Source of the DNA: Clostridiaceae bacterium
GTDB taxonomy: Bacteria; Bacillota; Clostridia; Christensenellales; CAG-917
Direction of reading: 5' to 3'
Assembly: GCA_031289315.1 (NCBI GenBank)
Contig: JAITPR010000022.1
Location: 1-64,000 of the forward strand
Length of the DNA stretch: 64,000 nt
Position 1 is the first letter of the stretch; each line of letters starts with the position of its first letter. Under the pieces are notes generated by a model. The model worked only from the letters and a program-made list of their open reading frames with translations. It was not told the DNA's origin and ran no database searches. Shown here one piece after another: positions 1 through 8,443 of this stretch. The position numbers and the translations under genes were made by a program.

Positions 1-483
1 ATAAAGCTGTACAAGGTCGGCGGCATTCGCCGCCTCCAATGCGGGGGCTGTCGCCGCAGACGGAAAAGTTTTCATCTCCGATATAGGGGACCTTTCCCTC
101 GCCTCTCTGCACTTATCTCTGCTAACGCTCCGATAAGTGAGTAAATTGCATTCGCAATTTATCGGCTCGGTCGACAGGAACCCTTTCGGTTATCACCTCA
201 ATGGTTCCGGCTCAAGGTGACAGTCTACGCGAAATACGGTTCCGGCTCAAGGTGATAGTCTAAAGAACCACGCTCCCATTGTGGGGTGACAGTCGGCGAC
301 AGCCCACGCATCCGGCGGAGAAGTGGGTTTAGCAAAGATCGACTACTAAAAAAAAGAACCTATAAAATAATTTTGTCAAATGCCATAATAAGTTCCACAT
401 CAAACTTCCACGGTGGAACTTTCCTCCCCGTTTGACGAAAATAATTTTTATCGTATTTTATGTTGAAAGCGGCATAAATTCGG
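1..483. other. Non-coding, repeat-rich spacer upstream of rpsB
   Basis: I see no convincing gene here. The stretch holds several short perfect hairpins: GGCGGC/GCCGCC at 19-34, CACTTATC/GATAAGTG at 110-139 and TAAATTGC/GCAATTTA at 142-161. Two minus-strand fragments of the dispersed TGTCACCTTGAGCG-type repeat follow at about 204-226 and 238-260, in tandem. The phrase GGGGGCTGTCGCCG at about 44-57 recurs near 6560 and, inverted, near 24388. The gene before rpsB lies outside the window. Confidence 0.6.
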
Positions 484-512
484 TTGTCAAAATTTGCCTT
501 AAATGCTATAAT
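484..512 (+). promoter_or_regulatory. Sigma-A-type promoter of rpsB-tsf
   Basis: TTGTCA at 484-489, a 17-base spacer and TATAAT at 507-512 form a near-consensus promoter. The predicted start near 519 gives an rpsB leader of about 115 nt. Confidence 0.8.
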
Positions 513-532
513 TCATACAGAAAATTCACACT

Positions 533-597
533 GTAAATGTAAGGCGGCGTGTTGCCCTTGTCAAAGGGATTAGCCGTTCCGGGTTGCCGGCGTTTAC
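533..597 (+). promoter_or_regulatory. Structured 5' leader of rpsB (candidate S2 control element)
   Basis: GTAAATG (533-539) can pair with CGTTTAC (591-597). Inside are CGGC (545-548) with GCCG (573-576) and a CCCTT/AAGGG hairpin (555-568, loop GTCA). The fold ends just before a GGGAGG (598-603) that is not followed by a start codon; the real rpsB site, GGAG, is at 621-624. S2 leaders autoregulate in other bacteria; that role here is inferred. Confidence 0.45.
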
Positions 598-634
598 GGG
601 AGGAATAATAAACACAAAACGGAGACAAAAAAAC

Positions 635-1462
635 ATGGCAGTAACATCAATGAAGCAGCTTTTGGAAGCCGGCGTCCACTTCGGACACCAAACCAAAAGG
701 TGGAACCCCAAAATGGCGAAGTATATCTACGCCTCTAGAAACGACATTCATATAATTGACTTACAGCTTTCCGTCGACTTGGTTGAGGAAGCCTATCAGT
801 TTGTTAAGACCGCGGCTGCGGCGGGCAAATCCGTCCTTTTCGTGGGCACGAAGAAGCAAGCACAGGACGCAATCAAAAGCGAAGCGGAGCGTTGCAGCAT
901 GTTCTTCATCAACCAGAGATGGTTGGGCGGCACGCTTACCAACTTCAAGACCATTCGCACCAGAATAGACCGCTTGAACAAGCTCAATCAGATGGAAATC
1001 ATCGGCGAATTCGATTTGCTTCCCAAAAAGGAAGTCAGCAAGCTGAAATCCGAACGCGAAAAGCTAGAAGCCAACCTAGGCGGTATTAAAAATATGCGCG
1101 GCTTGCCGGGCGTAATGTTTGTAGTCGATCTCAAGAAAGAGGAAATCGCCGTCAAGGAAGCCCGCAATTTGGGCATACCCATCGTCGCCGTCGTCGACAC
1201 CAACTGTGACCCCGACCTTGCCGATTACGTGATTCCCGGCAATGACGACGCAATACGCGCAATACAGCTTTTCGCTTCCTTAATCGCCGACGCGGTAATA
1301 GAAGCGCGCGAGGGCGTTTCGTTAAAGGATCCCACCGCGGAGACCGCAGGCGCGGAAACCGAAGCCGTCAGCTTTTCCGAGATAATCGAGGAGGAGATTG
1401 TCAATCTCACCCCCGAGGAAGCGCTTGAAAAGGCTATACGCGAACAAGAAGACAACGACTAA
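635..1462 (+). CDS. rpsB: 30S ribosomal protein S2
   Basis: A 275-residue protein of the S2 family, which joins the small subunit late and binds near S1 on the 30S back. The N-terminus ([19 protein letters not shown]) and the [22 protein letters not shown] and VDTNCDPD segments are hallmarks. I chose the ATG at 635 because the reading frame upstream (from 584) is not S2-like and because GGAG at 621-624 precedes it. The C-terminal 40 residues are acidic and variable, longer than the core family. It leads rpsB-tsf, with 23 bases to tsf, under the promoter at 484-512 and a structured leader. Confidence 0.98.
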   Translation: MAVTSMKQLLEAGVHFGHQTKRWNPKMAKYIYASRNDIHIIDLQLSVDLVEEAYQFVKTAAAAGKSVLFVGTKKQAQDAIKSEAERCSMFFINQRWLGGTLTNFKTIRTRIDRLNKLNQMEIIGEFDLLPKKEVSKLKSEREKLEANLGGIKNMRGLPGVMFVVDLKKEEIAVKEARNLGIPIVAVVDTNCDPDLADYVIPGNDDAIRAIQLFASLIADAVIEAREGVSLKDPTAETAGAETEAVSFSEIIEEEIVNLTPEEALEKAIREQEDND

Positions 1463-1485
1463 TCAGTGGAGGATAGGAATATATT

Positions 1486-2160
1486 ATGGCATACACACCT
1501 TCTGCAAAGGAAGTAATGGATTTAAGAGTAAAAACGGATGCCGGCATGATGGATTGCAAGCGCGCGCTTATCGCGAGCGAGGGCAACTTTGACGCCGCCG
1601 TCAAGTTTTTAAGAGAGCAAGGCATTTTGAAGGCGGATAAGAAATCCGCAAGAATTGCCGCCGAGGGCATCGTCGACAGCTACATTCACATGGGCGGCAA
1701 AATCGGCGTTTTGCTTGAAGTCAACTGCGAAACCGACTTTGTCGCACGCGGTGAGAAATTCAGAGATTTGGTTCACAACATCGCGCTTCAGATTGCGGCG
1801 TCGAACCCTCTTTACATCAGTTCCGCCGACGTCCCCGAAGCCGTCATCAAAAACGAGCGCGAAATAGCCGTCGCACTTGAGAAAAAAGAACCCAAACCCA
1901 AGCCGGAAGCCGTTATCGAAAAGATTGTCGAAGGCAAAATCAAGAAGTTCTATAAGGACGTATGTCTGCTTGAGCAAGTGTACGTGCGCGACTCCAGCAA
2001 GACCATTCAGTCCTTAGTTACGGAGGCTATTTCCCAAATCGGCGAAAATATCTCCATCCGCCGCTTCGTGCGCTTTGCAATGGGCGAGGGCTTAGAGAAA
2101 AAGGTAGACACCTTCGCGGAAGAAATCGCGGACAGCTTGTCTAGGGTTAAAAAATCCTAG
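1486..2160 (+). CDS. tsf: Elongation factor Ts
   Basis: The guanine nucleotide exchange factor for EF-Tu. At 224 residues it is a short form (E. coli has 283), with one compact core domain. The N-terminal UBA-like segment contains the MMDCKRALIASEGNFDAAV pattern, and the TDFVAR motif that contacts EF-Tu sits near residues 84-89. GGAGG at 1468-1472 lies 13 bases before the ATG, rather far, with a second AGG closer. It is the second gene after rpsB and is followed directly by a hairpin terminator at 2167-2198, so rpsB-tsf is probably a two-gene transcript. Confidence 0.97.
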   Translation: MAYTPSAKEVMDLRVKTDAGMMDCKRALIASEGNFDAAVKFLREQGILKADKKSARIAAEGIVDSYIHMGGKIGVLLEVNCETDFVARGEKFRDLVHNIALQIAASNPLYISSADVPEAVIKNEREIAVALEKKEPKPKPEAVIEKIVEGKIKKFYKDVCLLEQVYVRDSSKTIQSLVTEAISQIGENISIRRFVRFAMGEGLEKKVDTFAEEIADSLSRVKKS

Positions 2161-2166
2161 TTTATG

Positions 2167-2198
2167 AAAACGGAGGCTTCACTGCTTCCGTTTTTATT
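2167..2198 (+). terminator. Rho-independent terminator after tsf
   Basis: An 11-bp stem (AAAACGGAGGC with GCTTCCGTTTT, one G-U pair) with a 6-nt loop is followed by TTTTATTTT, 6 bases after the tsf stop codon. Confidence 0.8.
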
Positions 2199-2210
2199 TT
2201 ACACACGGGG

Positions 2211-2340
2211 CGTTGACCGTTCGCGGTGATAAAATATGAGTGTGGACAATCCGCGGCAAGAAGATATAGGCGTTGACAATTCGCGCTGACAAAATATTTT
2301 TTTATCCGGCAAGTCGTCACGGCGGATTGTCCGCGCCCTA
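2211..2340. repeat. Short MITE-like repeat cluster between tsf and pyrH
   Basis: Two nested pieces of the GTGTGGACAATCCGCG palindromic family. A fragment lies at 2211-2269. A complete short form at about 2270-2339 runs from GGCGTTGACAATTCGCG to CGGCGGATTGTCCGCGCC, with the family's central GACAAAATATTTT and GGCAAGTCGTC blocks. It fills the space up to pyrH and leaves pyrH without an obvious ribosome binding site. Confidence 0.7.
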
Positions 2341-2354
2341 CACACAAAAAATCT

Positions 2355-3062
2355 ATGAGCATTAAATATAAACGCGTAATAATAAAGCTTAGCGGCGAGG
2401 CTCTTTCGGGGAAGGGCGGTTTCGGCATTGATTTTGATGTCGTCACCGAAATCGTCAAGGAAATCAAAACCGTAAAGGAAATGGGCGTAGAAATCGGCAT
2501 AATTATCGGCGGCGGCAACTTTTGGCGCGGACGTCAGGCAAACGCTAAAATGGAGCGTACCACGGCGGACCACATGGGAATGCTGGCGACCGTCATAAAT
2601 GGTTTGGCGCTTCAAGACGCGTTGGAACAAAACAACGTCCCCGTGCGGCTTCAAACCGCGCTTACCATAACGCGCGTTGCCGAGCCTTATATTTTGCGGC
2701 GCGCGCTACGGCACTTTGAAAAGGGCAGGGTAGTGATATTCGCCTGCGGTACGGGCAATCCGTACTTCACCACGGATACGGGCGCCTCTCTTCGCGCTTG
2801 CGAGCTAAAAGCCGATGCGTTGCTGCTTGCCAAAAATATCGACGGCATTTACGACAAGGACCCCAAAAAGTTCCCGGACGCTAAGAAGTACGATCACCTT
2901 AAGTATATCGACGTGATAAAGCAAGGGCTTCAAGCAATGGACACGACCGCGACCACCATGTGTATGGAAAACCACATACCCGTAATCGCATTCGGACTGC
3001 GCGAAAAAAACTGTCTACTCAAAGCGGTTACCGGACAGCCCATAGGCACGCTGATAGACTAG
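2355..3062 (+). CDS. pyrH: UMP kinase
   Basis: A 235-residue bacterial UMP kinase of the amino-acid-kinase fold, making UDP from UMP and ATP in pyrimidine nucleotide synthesis. The N-terminal [21 protein letters not shown], the [12 protein letters not shown] substrate loop and [10 protein letters not shown] near residue 165 are diagnostic. The usual tsf-pyrH-frr order breaks here: pyrH is followed by trpB, and no frr is in the window. A MITE-like repeat sits directly upstream, no Shine-Dalgarno is visible before the ATG, and the tsf terminator suggests pyrH has its own promoter, which I could not place. Confidence 0.97.
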   Translation: MSIKYKRVIIKLSGEALSGKGGFGIDFDVVTEIVKEIKTVKEMGVEIGIIIGGGNFWRGRQANAKMERTTADHMGMLATVINGLALQDALEQNNVPVRLQTALTITRVAEPYILRRALRHFEKGRVVIFACGTGNPYFTTDTGASLRACELKADALLLAKNIDGIYDKDPKKFPDAKKYDHLKYIDVIKQGLQAMDTTATTMCMENHIPVIAFGLREKNCLLKAVTGQPIGTLID

Positions 3063-3134
3063 CCGCGCCGCTTTTCACTGATAAAACCTCTAATAAATTA
3101 TTTGTACACCGCAAGGCGTATGGGAGAAAATGAT

Positions 3135-4523
3135 ATGGCAAAAAAGCAAATACCCGTTAAGATTTATCTTGACGAGAAAGAAATACCCAAGTATTGGTAC
3201 AATTTCCGTGCCGACATGAAAGAAAAGCACGAGCCTTTTCTTCACCCCGGCACCTTGAAGCCTTGCGTTTCCGAGGATTTATATCCCGTGTTCTGCAAGG
3301 AGCTTGTTTCGCAGGAACTGAACCAAACCGACCGTTTAATTGAAATTCCGGAGGGCATACGTGAGTTTTACAAGATGTTCCGTCCGGCACCGCTAGTGCG
3401 TGCGTACGCGCTTGAAAAGTATCTTGACACGCCCGCGGAAATCTATTATAAGTTCGAAGGCAACAACACCTCCGGCTCTCACAAGCTCAATTCCGCGGTG
3501 CCGCAAGCCTACTATGCAAAGCAAGAGGGTTTGACGTCGCTCACGACGGAAACCGGAGCGGGGCAATGGGGGACGGCGCTTTCCATGGCGTGCCGCTTCT
3601 ACGGAATCGCGCTCAAGGTCTACATGGTGAAGGTCTCCAGCGAGCAAAAGCCTTACCGCAAAGCCGTTATGGAAACCTACGGCGCGGAGGTAATACCCTC
3701 CCCGTCGAACACAACCGCCTCCGGACGCAAAATTTTGGAGCAGTATCCGGGAACCGGCGGGTCGTTGGGTTGCGCCATCACCGAGGCTATCGAAACGGCT
3801 GTTACCACCGATAAATGCCGCTACGTATTAGGTAGCGTTCTCGACCACGTAGTGTTGCACCAGTCCATAATCGGCATGGAGGCGAAAATCGCCTTTGAAA
3901 AGTACGGTATTCCCGCGCCCGATATCATTATCGGTTGCGTCGGTGGTGGTTCCAACTTCGGCGGTCTGATTGCGCCTTTCATCGGCGACAAAATAAACGG
4001 CAAAACGGATACCCGCATAATAGCTGTCGAACCCACCTCCTGTCCGTCCCTTACGCGCGGTAAGTATGTGTACGACTTTGGCGACACCGGCAGAACCACG
4101 CCGCTCATAAAAATGTACACCTTAGGCGCCGGGTTTATTCCGTCGTCCGATCACGCCGGCGGCTTGCGCTACCACGGCATGAGTCCCATAATCTCTAAGC
4201 TTTACAGCGACGGTTATATAGAGGCGCGTTCCGTCGGGCAAAAGGACGTTTTTGCCGCCGCAACCGAGTTCACCGGTGTTGAAGGTATTCTCCCCGCTCC
4301 CGAGTCCGCTCACGCCATAAAGGCCGCCATGGACGAGGCTATTCTCTGCAAAAAAACCGGTGAGAAGAAGCGTATTCTCTTCGCCCTCAGCGGTACCGGC
4401 TACTTCGATTTATCCGCCTACGCCGCTTTCCGCAACGGTACCCTCTTAAACTATTCTCCCTCCGACGCCGACCTCCAACCCGGCTTCGACAGCATCCTAA
4501 AAATCCCTCAAAACGGATTTTAA
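3135..4523 (+). CDS. trpB: Tryptophan synthase beta chain, TrpB2 type
   Basis: A PLP enzyme of 462 residues that condenses indole with serine to tryptophan. The PLP lysine is K117 in GSHKLNSA, and the phosphate-binding CVGGGSNFGGL lies near residue 265. The N-terminal extension, the SGSHKLN form and the length match the TrpB2 branch rather than the TrpA-paired TrpB1. No trpA or other trp gene is nearby, consistent with TrpB2 acting alone, perhaps salvaging indole. The start at 3135 has GGGAG at 3122-3126; ATGs at 3102 and 3120 lack a site. Its stop codon abuts a hairpin repeat that could terminate it. Confidence 0.93.
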   Translation: MAKKQIPVKIYLDEKEIPKYWYNFRADMKEKHEPFLHPGTLKPCVSEDLYPVFCKELVSQELNQTDRLIEIPEGIREFYKMFRPAPLVRAYALEKYLDTPAEIYYKFEGNNTSGSHKLNSAVPQAYYAKQEGLTSLTTETGAGQWGTALSMACRFYGIALKVYMVKVSSEQKPYRKAVMETYGAEVIPSPSNTTASGRKILEQYPGTGGSLGCAITEAIETAVTTDKCRYVLGSVLDHVVLHQSIIGMEAKIAFEKYGIPAPDIIIGCVGGGSNFGGLIAPFIGDKINGKTDTRIIAVEPTSCPSLTRGKYVYDFGDTGRTTPLIKMYTLGAGFIPSSDHAGGLRYHGMSPIISKLYSDGYIEARSVGQKDVFAAATEFTGVEGILPAPESAHAIKAAMDEAILCKKTGEKKRILFALSGTGYFDLSAYAAFRNGTLLNYSPSDADLQPGFDSILKIPQNGF

Positions 4524-4657
4524 GGCTCTTGTTCTTTTGCTATACGGCAAAAGAACCAAAAACGCGCAAGCGTGAAGCTTGACACTGATTACTTTAAAAC
4601 GCGGTTGACACAGGATAATATCCTTAGCGTCAACCGCGTTTTTAAATTTATTCAGTG
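4524..4657 (-). repeat. Three-hairpin dispersed element, copy 1 (bidirectional terminator-like)
   Basis: This element fills exactly the gap between the convergent stop codons of trpB and the hicB-like gene. It contains GTTCTTTTGC/GCAAAAGAAC (4531-4556), a small CAAGC/GCTTG hairpin, and a 14-bp stem AAAACGCGGTTGAC/GTCAACCGCGTTTT (4596-4642) followed by T-rich sequence. The reverse complement matches copies at 7331-7468 and 9176-9312 over about 130 bp. The stems plus T runs on both sides suggest a two-way terminator. Confidence 0.8.
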
Positions 4658-5026
4658 TTAATCCCCAGTCTTACGTTCTTGCCCTTTAGCTTTTTGTCCT
4701 ATGAAATTTGATACGGCAATTGTAATTAAGCTGTTGATACTTACGCCTTCCTGTTCCGATAACTCTGCGACCTGCCGGTGAATGGATTTCGGAAGTCTTA
4801 AAGATATTTTTCCACTATAATTCGGAGCACTGTATTTTTGCGGCGGTTCCTTTCCTTCTTGGCGAAGCAGTTCAATTTCAAATGCCAAATTGTTTTGAAC
4901 ATCTTTAACCGCTTCTTCAACAGTTGCTCCGCTACCGCCTACGTTGTTGACGTCGGGAATTCTTGCAATCCATTCAATTCCCTCTTCCGTTTCTACCGGA
5001 TATAAGACTATTTTATATTCACTCAT
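4658..5026 (-). CDS. hicB: HicB-like antitoxin, no HicA partner seen
   Basis: A 122-residue protein with an N-terminal HicB fold (YPVETEEGIEWIARIPDVNNVGGSGATVEEA) and a C-terminal ribbon-helix-helix segment from about residue 68 (GKISLRLPKSIHRQVAELSEQEGVSINSLI). HicB proteins neutralise the RNA-cleaving HicA toxin and repress their own promoter. A perfect AAAGGAGG site precedes the ATG. No HicA-sized gene lies between 4524 and 5230, so this is an orphan or acts as a stand-alone regulator. It diverges from purA, and two AAAGTATA direct repeats 20 bp apart (5045-5052, 5065-5072) sit between the genes. Confidence 0.85.
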   Translation of the reverse strand: MSEYKIVLYPVETEEGIEWIARIPDVNNVGGSGATVEEAVKDVQNNLAFEIELLRQEGKEPPQKYSAPNYSGKISLRLPKSIHRQVAELSEQEGVSINSLITIAVSNFIGQKAKGQERKTGD

Positions 5027-5087
5027 TTTTCAATCCTCCTTTATAAAGTATATTTTTATATATTAAAGTATAATTTCACATATGATA

Positions 5088-5116
5088 TTGACTATTTGTC
5101 GTTTAGGCTGTATAAT
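5088..5116 (+). promoter_or_regulatory. Sigma-A-type promoter of purA
   Basis: TTGACT at 5088-5093, a 17-base spacer and TATAAT at 5111-5116. The predicted start near 5123 gives a leader of about 108 nt. The promoter lies just past the divergent hicB-like gene's upstream repeats. Confidence 0.8.
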
Positions 5117-5164
5117 ATTAAATGTACCGCCCGTATAAGGCGGCTTTTGCATGAAAAAGAGGGT

Positions 5165-5218
5165 ATAATACACCGGACCGAACACCCGTGGGGTTAGGTT
5201 CAAATCCAAAGGTATTAT
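5165..5218 (+). promoter_or_regulatory. Folded element in the purA leader
   Basis: A perfect 7-bp closing stem (ATAATAC 5165-5171 with GTATTAT 5212-5218) encloses 40 nt that include an ACCC-GTG-GGGT hairpin at 5183-5193. A CCGCC/GGCGG hairpin lies before it at about 5127-5143. It does not match a purine riboswitch that I recognise. A regulatory role is inferred only from position. Confidence 0.3.
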
Positions 5219-5230
5219 GCTATAGAAAGA

Positions 5231-6508
5231 ATGAATACTGCTATTGTCGGTATCAATTGGGGTGACGAGGGCAAAGGACGTATGGTCGACTTGCTTTCGG
5301 AAAACTTTGACGTCGTAGTGCGCTATCAAGGCGGAAACAACGCCGGACACACAGTCATCAACGAAAAGGGTAAGTTTGTTTTGAACTTGCTTCCGTCAGG
5401 CATTTTGCGTGACGGCGTGGTTAACGTGATGGGACCCGGCATGGTAATAGATATAAAGCATTTTTCGGAAGAGGTTCAGCGTCTTGCAGACAAAGGCGTT
5501 AGCGTCACTCCGGAAAATCTCAAGGTGAGCGACCGCGCCGTAATCTGTATGCCCTACCATGTGCAGCAGGATATTATGGAAGAGGACAGGCTGGCGGACA
5601 AAAAAGCCGGTTCCACAAGGCGTGGAATAGGTCCCGTATACGCCGATAAATACTTTAGAAAGGCGTTCAAGACGGGGGATTTGCTTTATTCCGCCGACCT
5701 TTACGGCAAGGTAAGGGACATTTGCGAATGGAAGAATATTCAGATTGCGGGTTACGGCAAGACCATTGACGTCGACGAAACTTATTACTGGCTTATGAAA
5801 TACGGCGATATAATAAAGCCGTTCGTGTGTGATACCGGAGAATTGTTTTTAAAGGCGCAAAAGGAAGGCAAAAAAGTGCTTTTTGAGGCACAATTAGGTG
5901 CCTTGCGCGACATAGATTTAGGCATTTACCCATACACGTCGTCGTCAAGCACAATAGCGGCTTATGCTCCCATCGGGGCTGGCGCGCCATTCCTCAAAAT
6001 CGACAAGACCGTAGGCATCGTAAAGGCGTACTCGTCGGCGGTCGGCGGCGGACCTTTCGTCTGCGAAATGAGCGGCAAGGCGGCGGAAGCGCTCCGCGAA
6101 GCCGGCGGCGAATACGGCGCGGCTACGGGCAGACCTAGACGCGTAGGACCTTTGGACATTCCCGCTACCGAATACGGTGTGCGAGTGCAGGGCGCTGATG
6201 AAATCGTCGTTACCAAGCTGGACATACTGTCCTACATGGATAAAATTCCCGTTTGCGTCGCGTACGAGAGGAACGGCGAAATTTACAAGACCTTCCCGTA
6301 TCCGGACTTACTGGACGGTTGCAAGCCAGTCATAGAGTATAAAAAGGGTTGGAAATGCGACATAAGCGCCGCCAAAACACTGGACGACCTCCCTAAAGAA
6401 GCACGCTCCTATCTGCGTTATATTCAAAAAACCGTCGGCGCTAAGATAACTTACGTCTCCGTCGGCGCGGAACGGGACAGCTACATAAAGGTATCCGGCA
6501 GGATGTAG
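5231..6508 (+). CDS. purA: Adenylosuccinate synthetase
   Basis: A GTP-dependent enzyme that joins IMP and aspartate to form adenylosuccinate, the first step from IMP to AMP. The 425-residue length is standard. The N-terminal GINWGDEGKGRMVDLL phosphate loop, the NNAGHT segment, STRRGIGP near residue 127 and the C-terminal GRPRRVGPLD are conserved. The ATG at 5231 has only a weak GAAAG upstream. It is a single gene with its own promoter, apart from the main pur run at 12.6-22.5 kb; purB is not in the window. Confidence 0.97.
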   Translation: MNTAIVGINWGDEGKGRMVDLLSENFDVVVRYQGGNNAGHTVINEKGKFVLNLLPSGILRDGVVNVMGPGMVIDIKHFSEEVQRLADKGVSVTPENLKVSDRAVICMPYHVQQDIMEEDRLADKKAGSTRRGIGPVYADKYFRKAFKTGDLLYSADLYGKVRDICEWKNIQIAGYGKTIDVDETYYWLMKYGDIIKPFVCDTGELFLKAQKEGKKVLFEAQLGALRDIDLGIYPYTSSSSTIAAYAPIGAGAPFLKIDKTVGIVKAYSSAVGGGPFVCEMSGKAAEALREAGGEYGAATGRPRRVGPLDIPATEYGVRVQGADEIVVTKLDILSYMDKIPVCVAYERNGEIYKTFPYPDLLDGCKPVIEYKKGWKCDISAAKTLDDLPKEARSYLRYIQKTVGAKITYVSVGAERDSYIKVSGRM

Positions 6509-6848
6509 CTGTGAATTGGGGTGGACAAATCCGCATAAATACGATGGCATTGCCGTAGGCGGGGGCTGTCGCCGATCGTACCCAATGGGAGAGAAGTTTT
6601 TAGTCTGTCACTCTAAGTGAAAGGGAGCGTTTTTTTATCCTGTCACCTTGAGCGAAGTGGAACTTAGGGCGCATTCGCGCAACCTCAGGTGCGAAAGATC
6701 CCCAAAATGGGTGCTTACACTCTTACGACATGTCCCAATGCAATGCGCATAAAGTGTGACATTGTCGCCAAATCAACCCAACCGGCGCAGTAAATTAAGT
6801 AACCGACCGTAAAATTACGGTAAAAAATAAAACGATAAGGGAGAAATT
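6509..6848. other. Spacer with TGTCACC-type repeat and a small palindrome
   Basis: No gene seen. Contents are a MITE-terminus fragment near 6517 (GGGGTGGACAAATCCGC), the GGGGGCTGTCGCCG phrase near 6560, and a long copy of the TGTCACCTTGAGCG family at about 6640-6755 that matches 8964-9078. A 7-bp palindrome, ACCGTAA-AA-TTACGGT (6806-6821), lies just before the ferredoxin ribosome site and could be an operator. Confidence 0.6.
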
Positions 6849-7229
6849 ATGAGTTACGTAATAAACAAGGGTGAATGTGTATCATGCGGTGTCTGCGGTT
6901 TCGTATGTCTTTTCGGAGCGGCGGTGCTTAAGGAAGAAGAAAAGGATTATTATACGATTAACGCGGAGAAGTGTACTGATTGCGGAATGTGTGCGGAGGC
7001 GTGCATGTTAAAGGCGATAACGCCGGACGCAGACTACAAGAAGGTAGTGAGTGTGACGATAAATCAGGAGAAGTGCATAGGGTGTTCGCTTTGTGCGCGA
7101 GCTTGTCCGGTGAAGGCTATTTCCGGAGTAATAAAGCAGCCGTACACAATCAATGCCGAACGTTGCATAAGGTGCGGAGTTTGCGCCTCAAAGTGCAAAA
7201 AGGACAGTGTTGACGTGTTATACGCATAG
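6849..7229 (+). CDS. Polyferredoxin with four CX2CX2CX3C motifs
   Basis: A 126-residue soluble iron-sulfur protein. Sixteen cysteines fall in four complete motifs: 10/13/16/20, 42/45/48/52, 76/79/82/86 and 106/109/112/116. It therefore reads as two 2[4Fe-4S] ferredoxins in tandem, able to hold four clusters. The two halves of about 63 residues each contain a YTINAE-CxxCG segment, so internal duplication is likely. Only the third motif has the usual proline after the last cysteine. AAGGGAG precedes the ATG. It stands alone with no oxidoreductase partner beside it; a low-potential electron carrier role is inferred. Confidence 0.9.
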   Translation: MSYVINKGECVSCGVCGFVCLFGAAVLKEEEKDYYTINAEKCTDCGMCAEACMLKAITPDADYKKVVSVTINQEKCIGCSLCARACPVKAISGVIKQPYTINAERCIRCGVCASKCKKDSVDVLYA

Positions 7230-7330
7230 ACAGCAAAAAAACACAGAAACAAATAAAAAACGGATTGCTTGATATTCAATAATAAAATAAGGAGCAATGC
7301 AGAAGCAGATAAAAAACGAGAAGTTTGATG

Positions 7331-7468
7331 TTTGAAGCGGATAAATTTAAAAACGCGGTTGACGCTAAGGATAATAATCCTGCGTCAACCGCGTTTTTCA
7401 AGTAATCAGTGTCAAGCTTCAAGCTTGCGCGCTTCTTTGGTTCTTTCTTGCGTGTGCAAGAAAGAACT
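7331..7468 (+). repeat. Three-hairpin dispersed element, copy 2
   Basis: Second copy of the element at 4524-4657, in the opposite orientation. It has the ATAAATTTAAAAACGCGG entry, the stem AACGCGGTTGACGC/GCGTCAACCGCGTT (with G-A-rich loop), the CAAGCTT-C-AAGCTTG palindrome and a final GTTCTTTCTTGC/GCAAGAAAGAAC hairpin. It ends at the stop codon of the minus-strand lipid kinase and again lies between convergent genes. Confidence 0.8.
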
Positions 7469-8335
7469 CTATTTAAAAATCCTTAACTTTCCGCTCACGA
7501 GCTTGCAATCGAGGATTTTATTATCAAACACTTCGCCGTCGACTTCGGTTTTACCTTCGTCGAGGATTTCGATAAGGGCTTCGGTGCAGGTATAGGTTTC
7601 GGTATAGGGTTTGCCGATATGTTTCCCTTTAAGGAAAGCGAGGAGCGCGCCCAATATTTTCCGTTTTTTCATTTCGTTTATGACGACGATATTAAGCACG
7701 CCGTCGAACGGGTCGGAGGAGGGGGAGATAGGCATTCCGCCGCCTATACAGGTACCGTTAGCAGCGGTTATGAGGAAGACATTTTTTTCGCTTGACTCAC
7801 CGTTTATTGTAAGGCGTAGCTTATGAAACTTCAGGTGAAGAAGCGTATCGATAAGCGAGGCGTAATATTTAGTTTTACCTTTAAAGGCTTTCATGTTGGA
7901 GTACCGCACCAAAACGTCGACGTCCATACCGGCACCGGCGCAGTTGAGTGCGCGGCGTACACCTAGCTGAATAAAATCGGAATAAGCGGTTTTACCGGCA
8001 AGCACGGCGTTCACGGCGGCGACGGTATCGACGGGAAGCTTCGCCGCCCGCACGTAATCGTTCCCCGTACCGCAGGGTATAAACCCGACGGTTATCTTAT
8101 CAAAATCGGTTATGCCGTTCAGCACCTCGTTAAAGGTGCCGTCGCCGCCCAAAATCATAAGCTTGCAATCCTCTTGTTGGTTCAGCTCCTCGGCAATCTC
8201 CTTTGCGTGACCGACGTAGGCCGTTTCATGAATGCGATATTCGGTTTGAGCATCGGTTAACGCTTGCACGGTAATTTTAAGAGCGGACGCACTTTTCCCT
8301 TTGCCGGATATAGGGTTATAAATAATGTCGAGCAT
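7469..8335 (-). CDS. Diacylglycerol/lipid kinase, YegS/DgkB family
   Basis: A 288-residue protein with the DAGK catalytic core: N-terminal IIYNPISGKGKS, the nucleotide-binding GGDGTFNEVLNGI near residues 75-87, and GFIPCGTGNDYVRA near residue 100. This family phosphorylates diacylglycerol or related lipids to recycle them into phospholipid synthesis at the membrane face. I place the start at the ATG at 8335, preceded by AAAGGA; the frame stays open upstream to 8455 but is unlike the family there. It ends at hairpin element copy 2. Exact lipid substrate is unknown. Confidence 0.9.
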   Translation of the reverse strand: MLDIIYNPISGKGKSASALKITVQALTDAQTEYRIHETAYVGHAKEIAEELNQQEDCKLMILGGDGTFNEVLNGITDFDKITVGFIPCGTGNDYVRAAKLPVDTVAAVNAVLAGKTAYSDFIQLGVRRALNCAGAGMDVDVLVRYSNMKAFKGKTKYYASLIDTLLHLKFHKLRLTINGESSEKNVFLITAANGTCIGGGMPISPSSDPFDGVLNIVVINEMKKRKILGALLAFLKGKHIGKPYTETYTCTEALIEILDEGKTEVDGEVFDNKILDCKLVSGKLRIFK

Positions 8336-8443
8336 ATATTCCTTTTCGTGCCGTACAAAACGGTTGTCTTGCACGGATATAAATTCAGAGTGGTTTTGCG
8401 GATAAATCCTAATACGGCGCATTAACGCACTTCTAAGGATTTT

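Noticed and set aside
2162-2654. Minus-strand open frames across the tsf-pyrH spacer
   Set aside because: They overlap the MITE-like repeat and the antisense of pyrH; shadow frames.
5165-5218. tRNA-like signal in the purA leader (GGTTCAAATCC resembling a T loop, 7-bp closing stem)
   Set aside because: The closed unit is only 54 nt, the T stem is not paired properly and no D or anticodon arm can be drawn.
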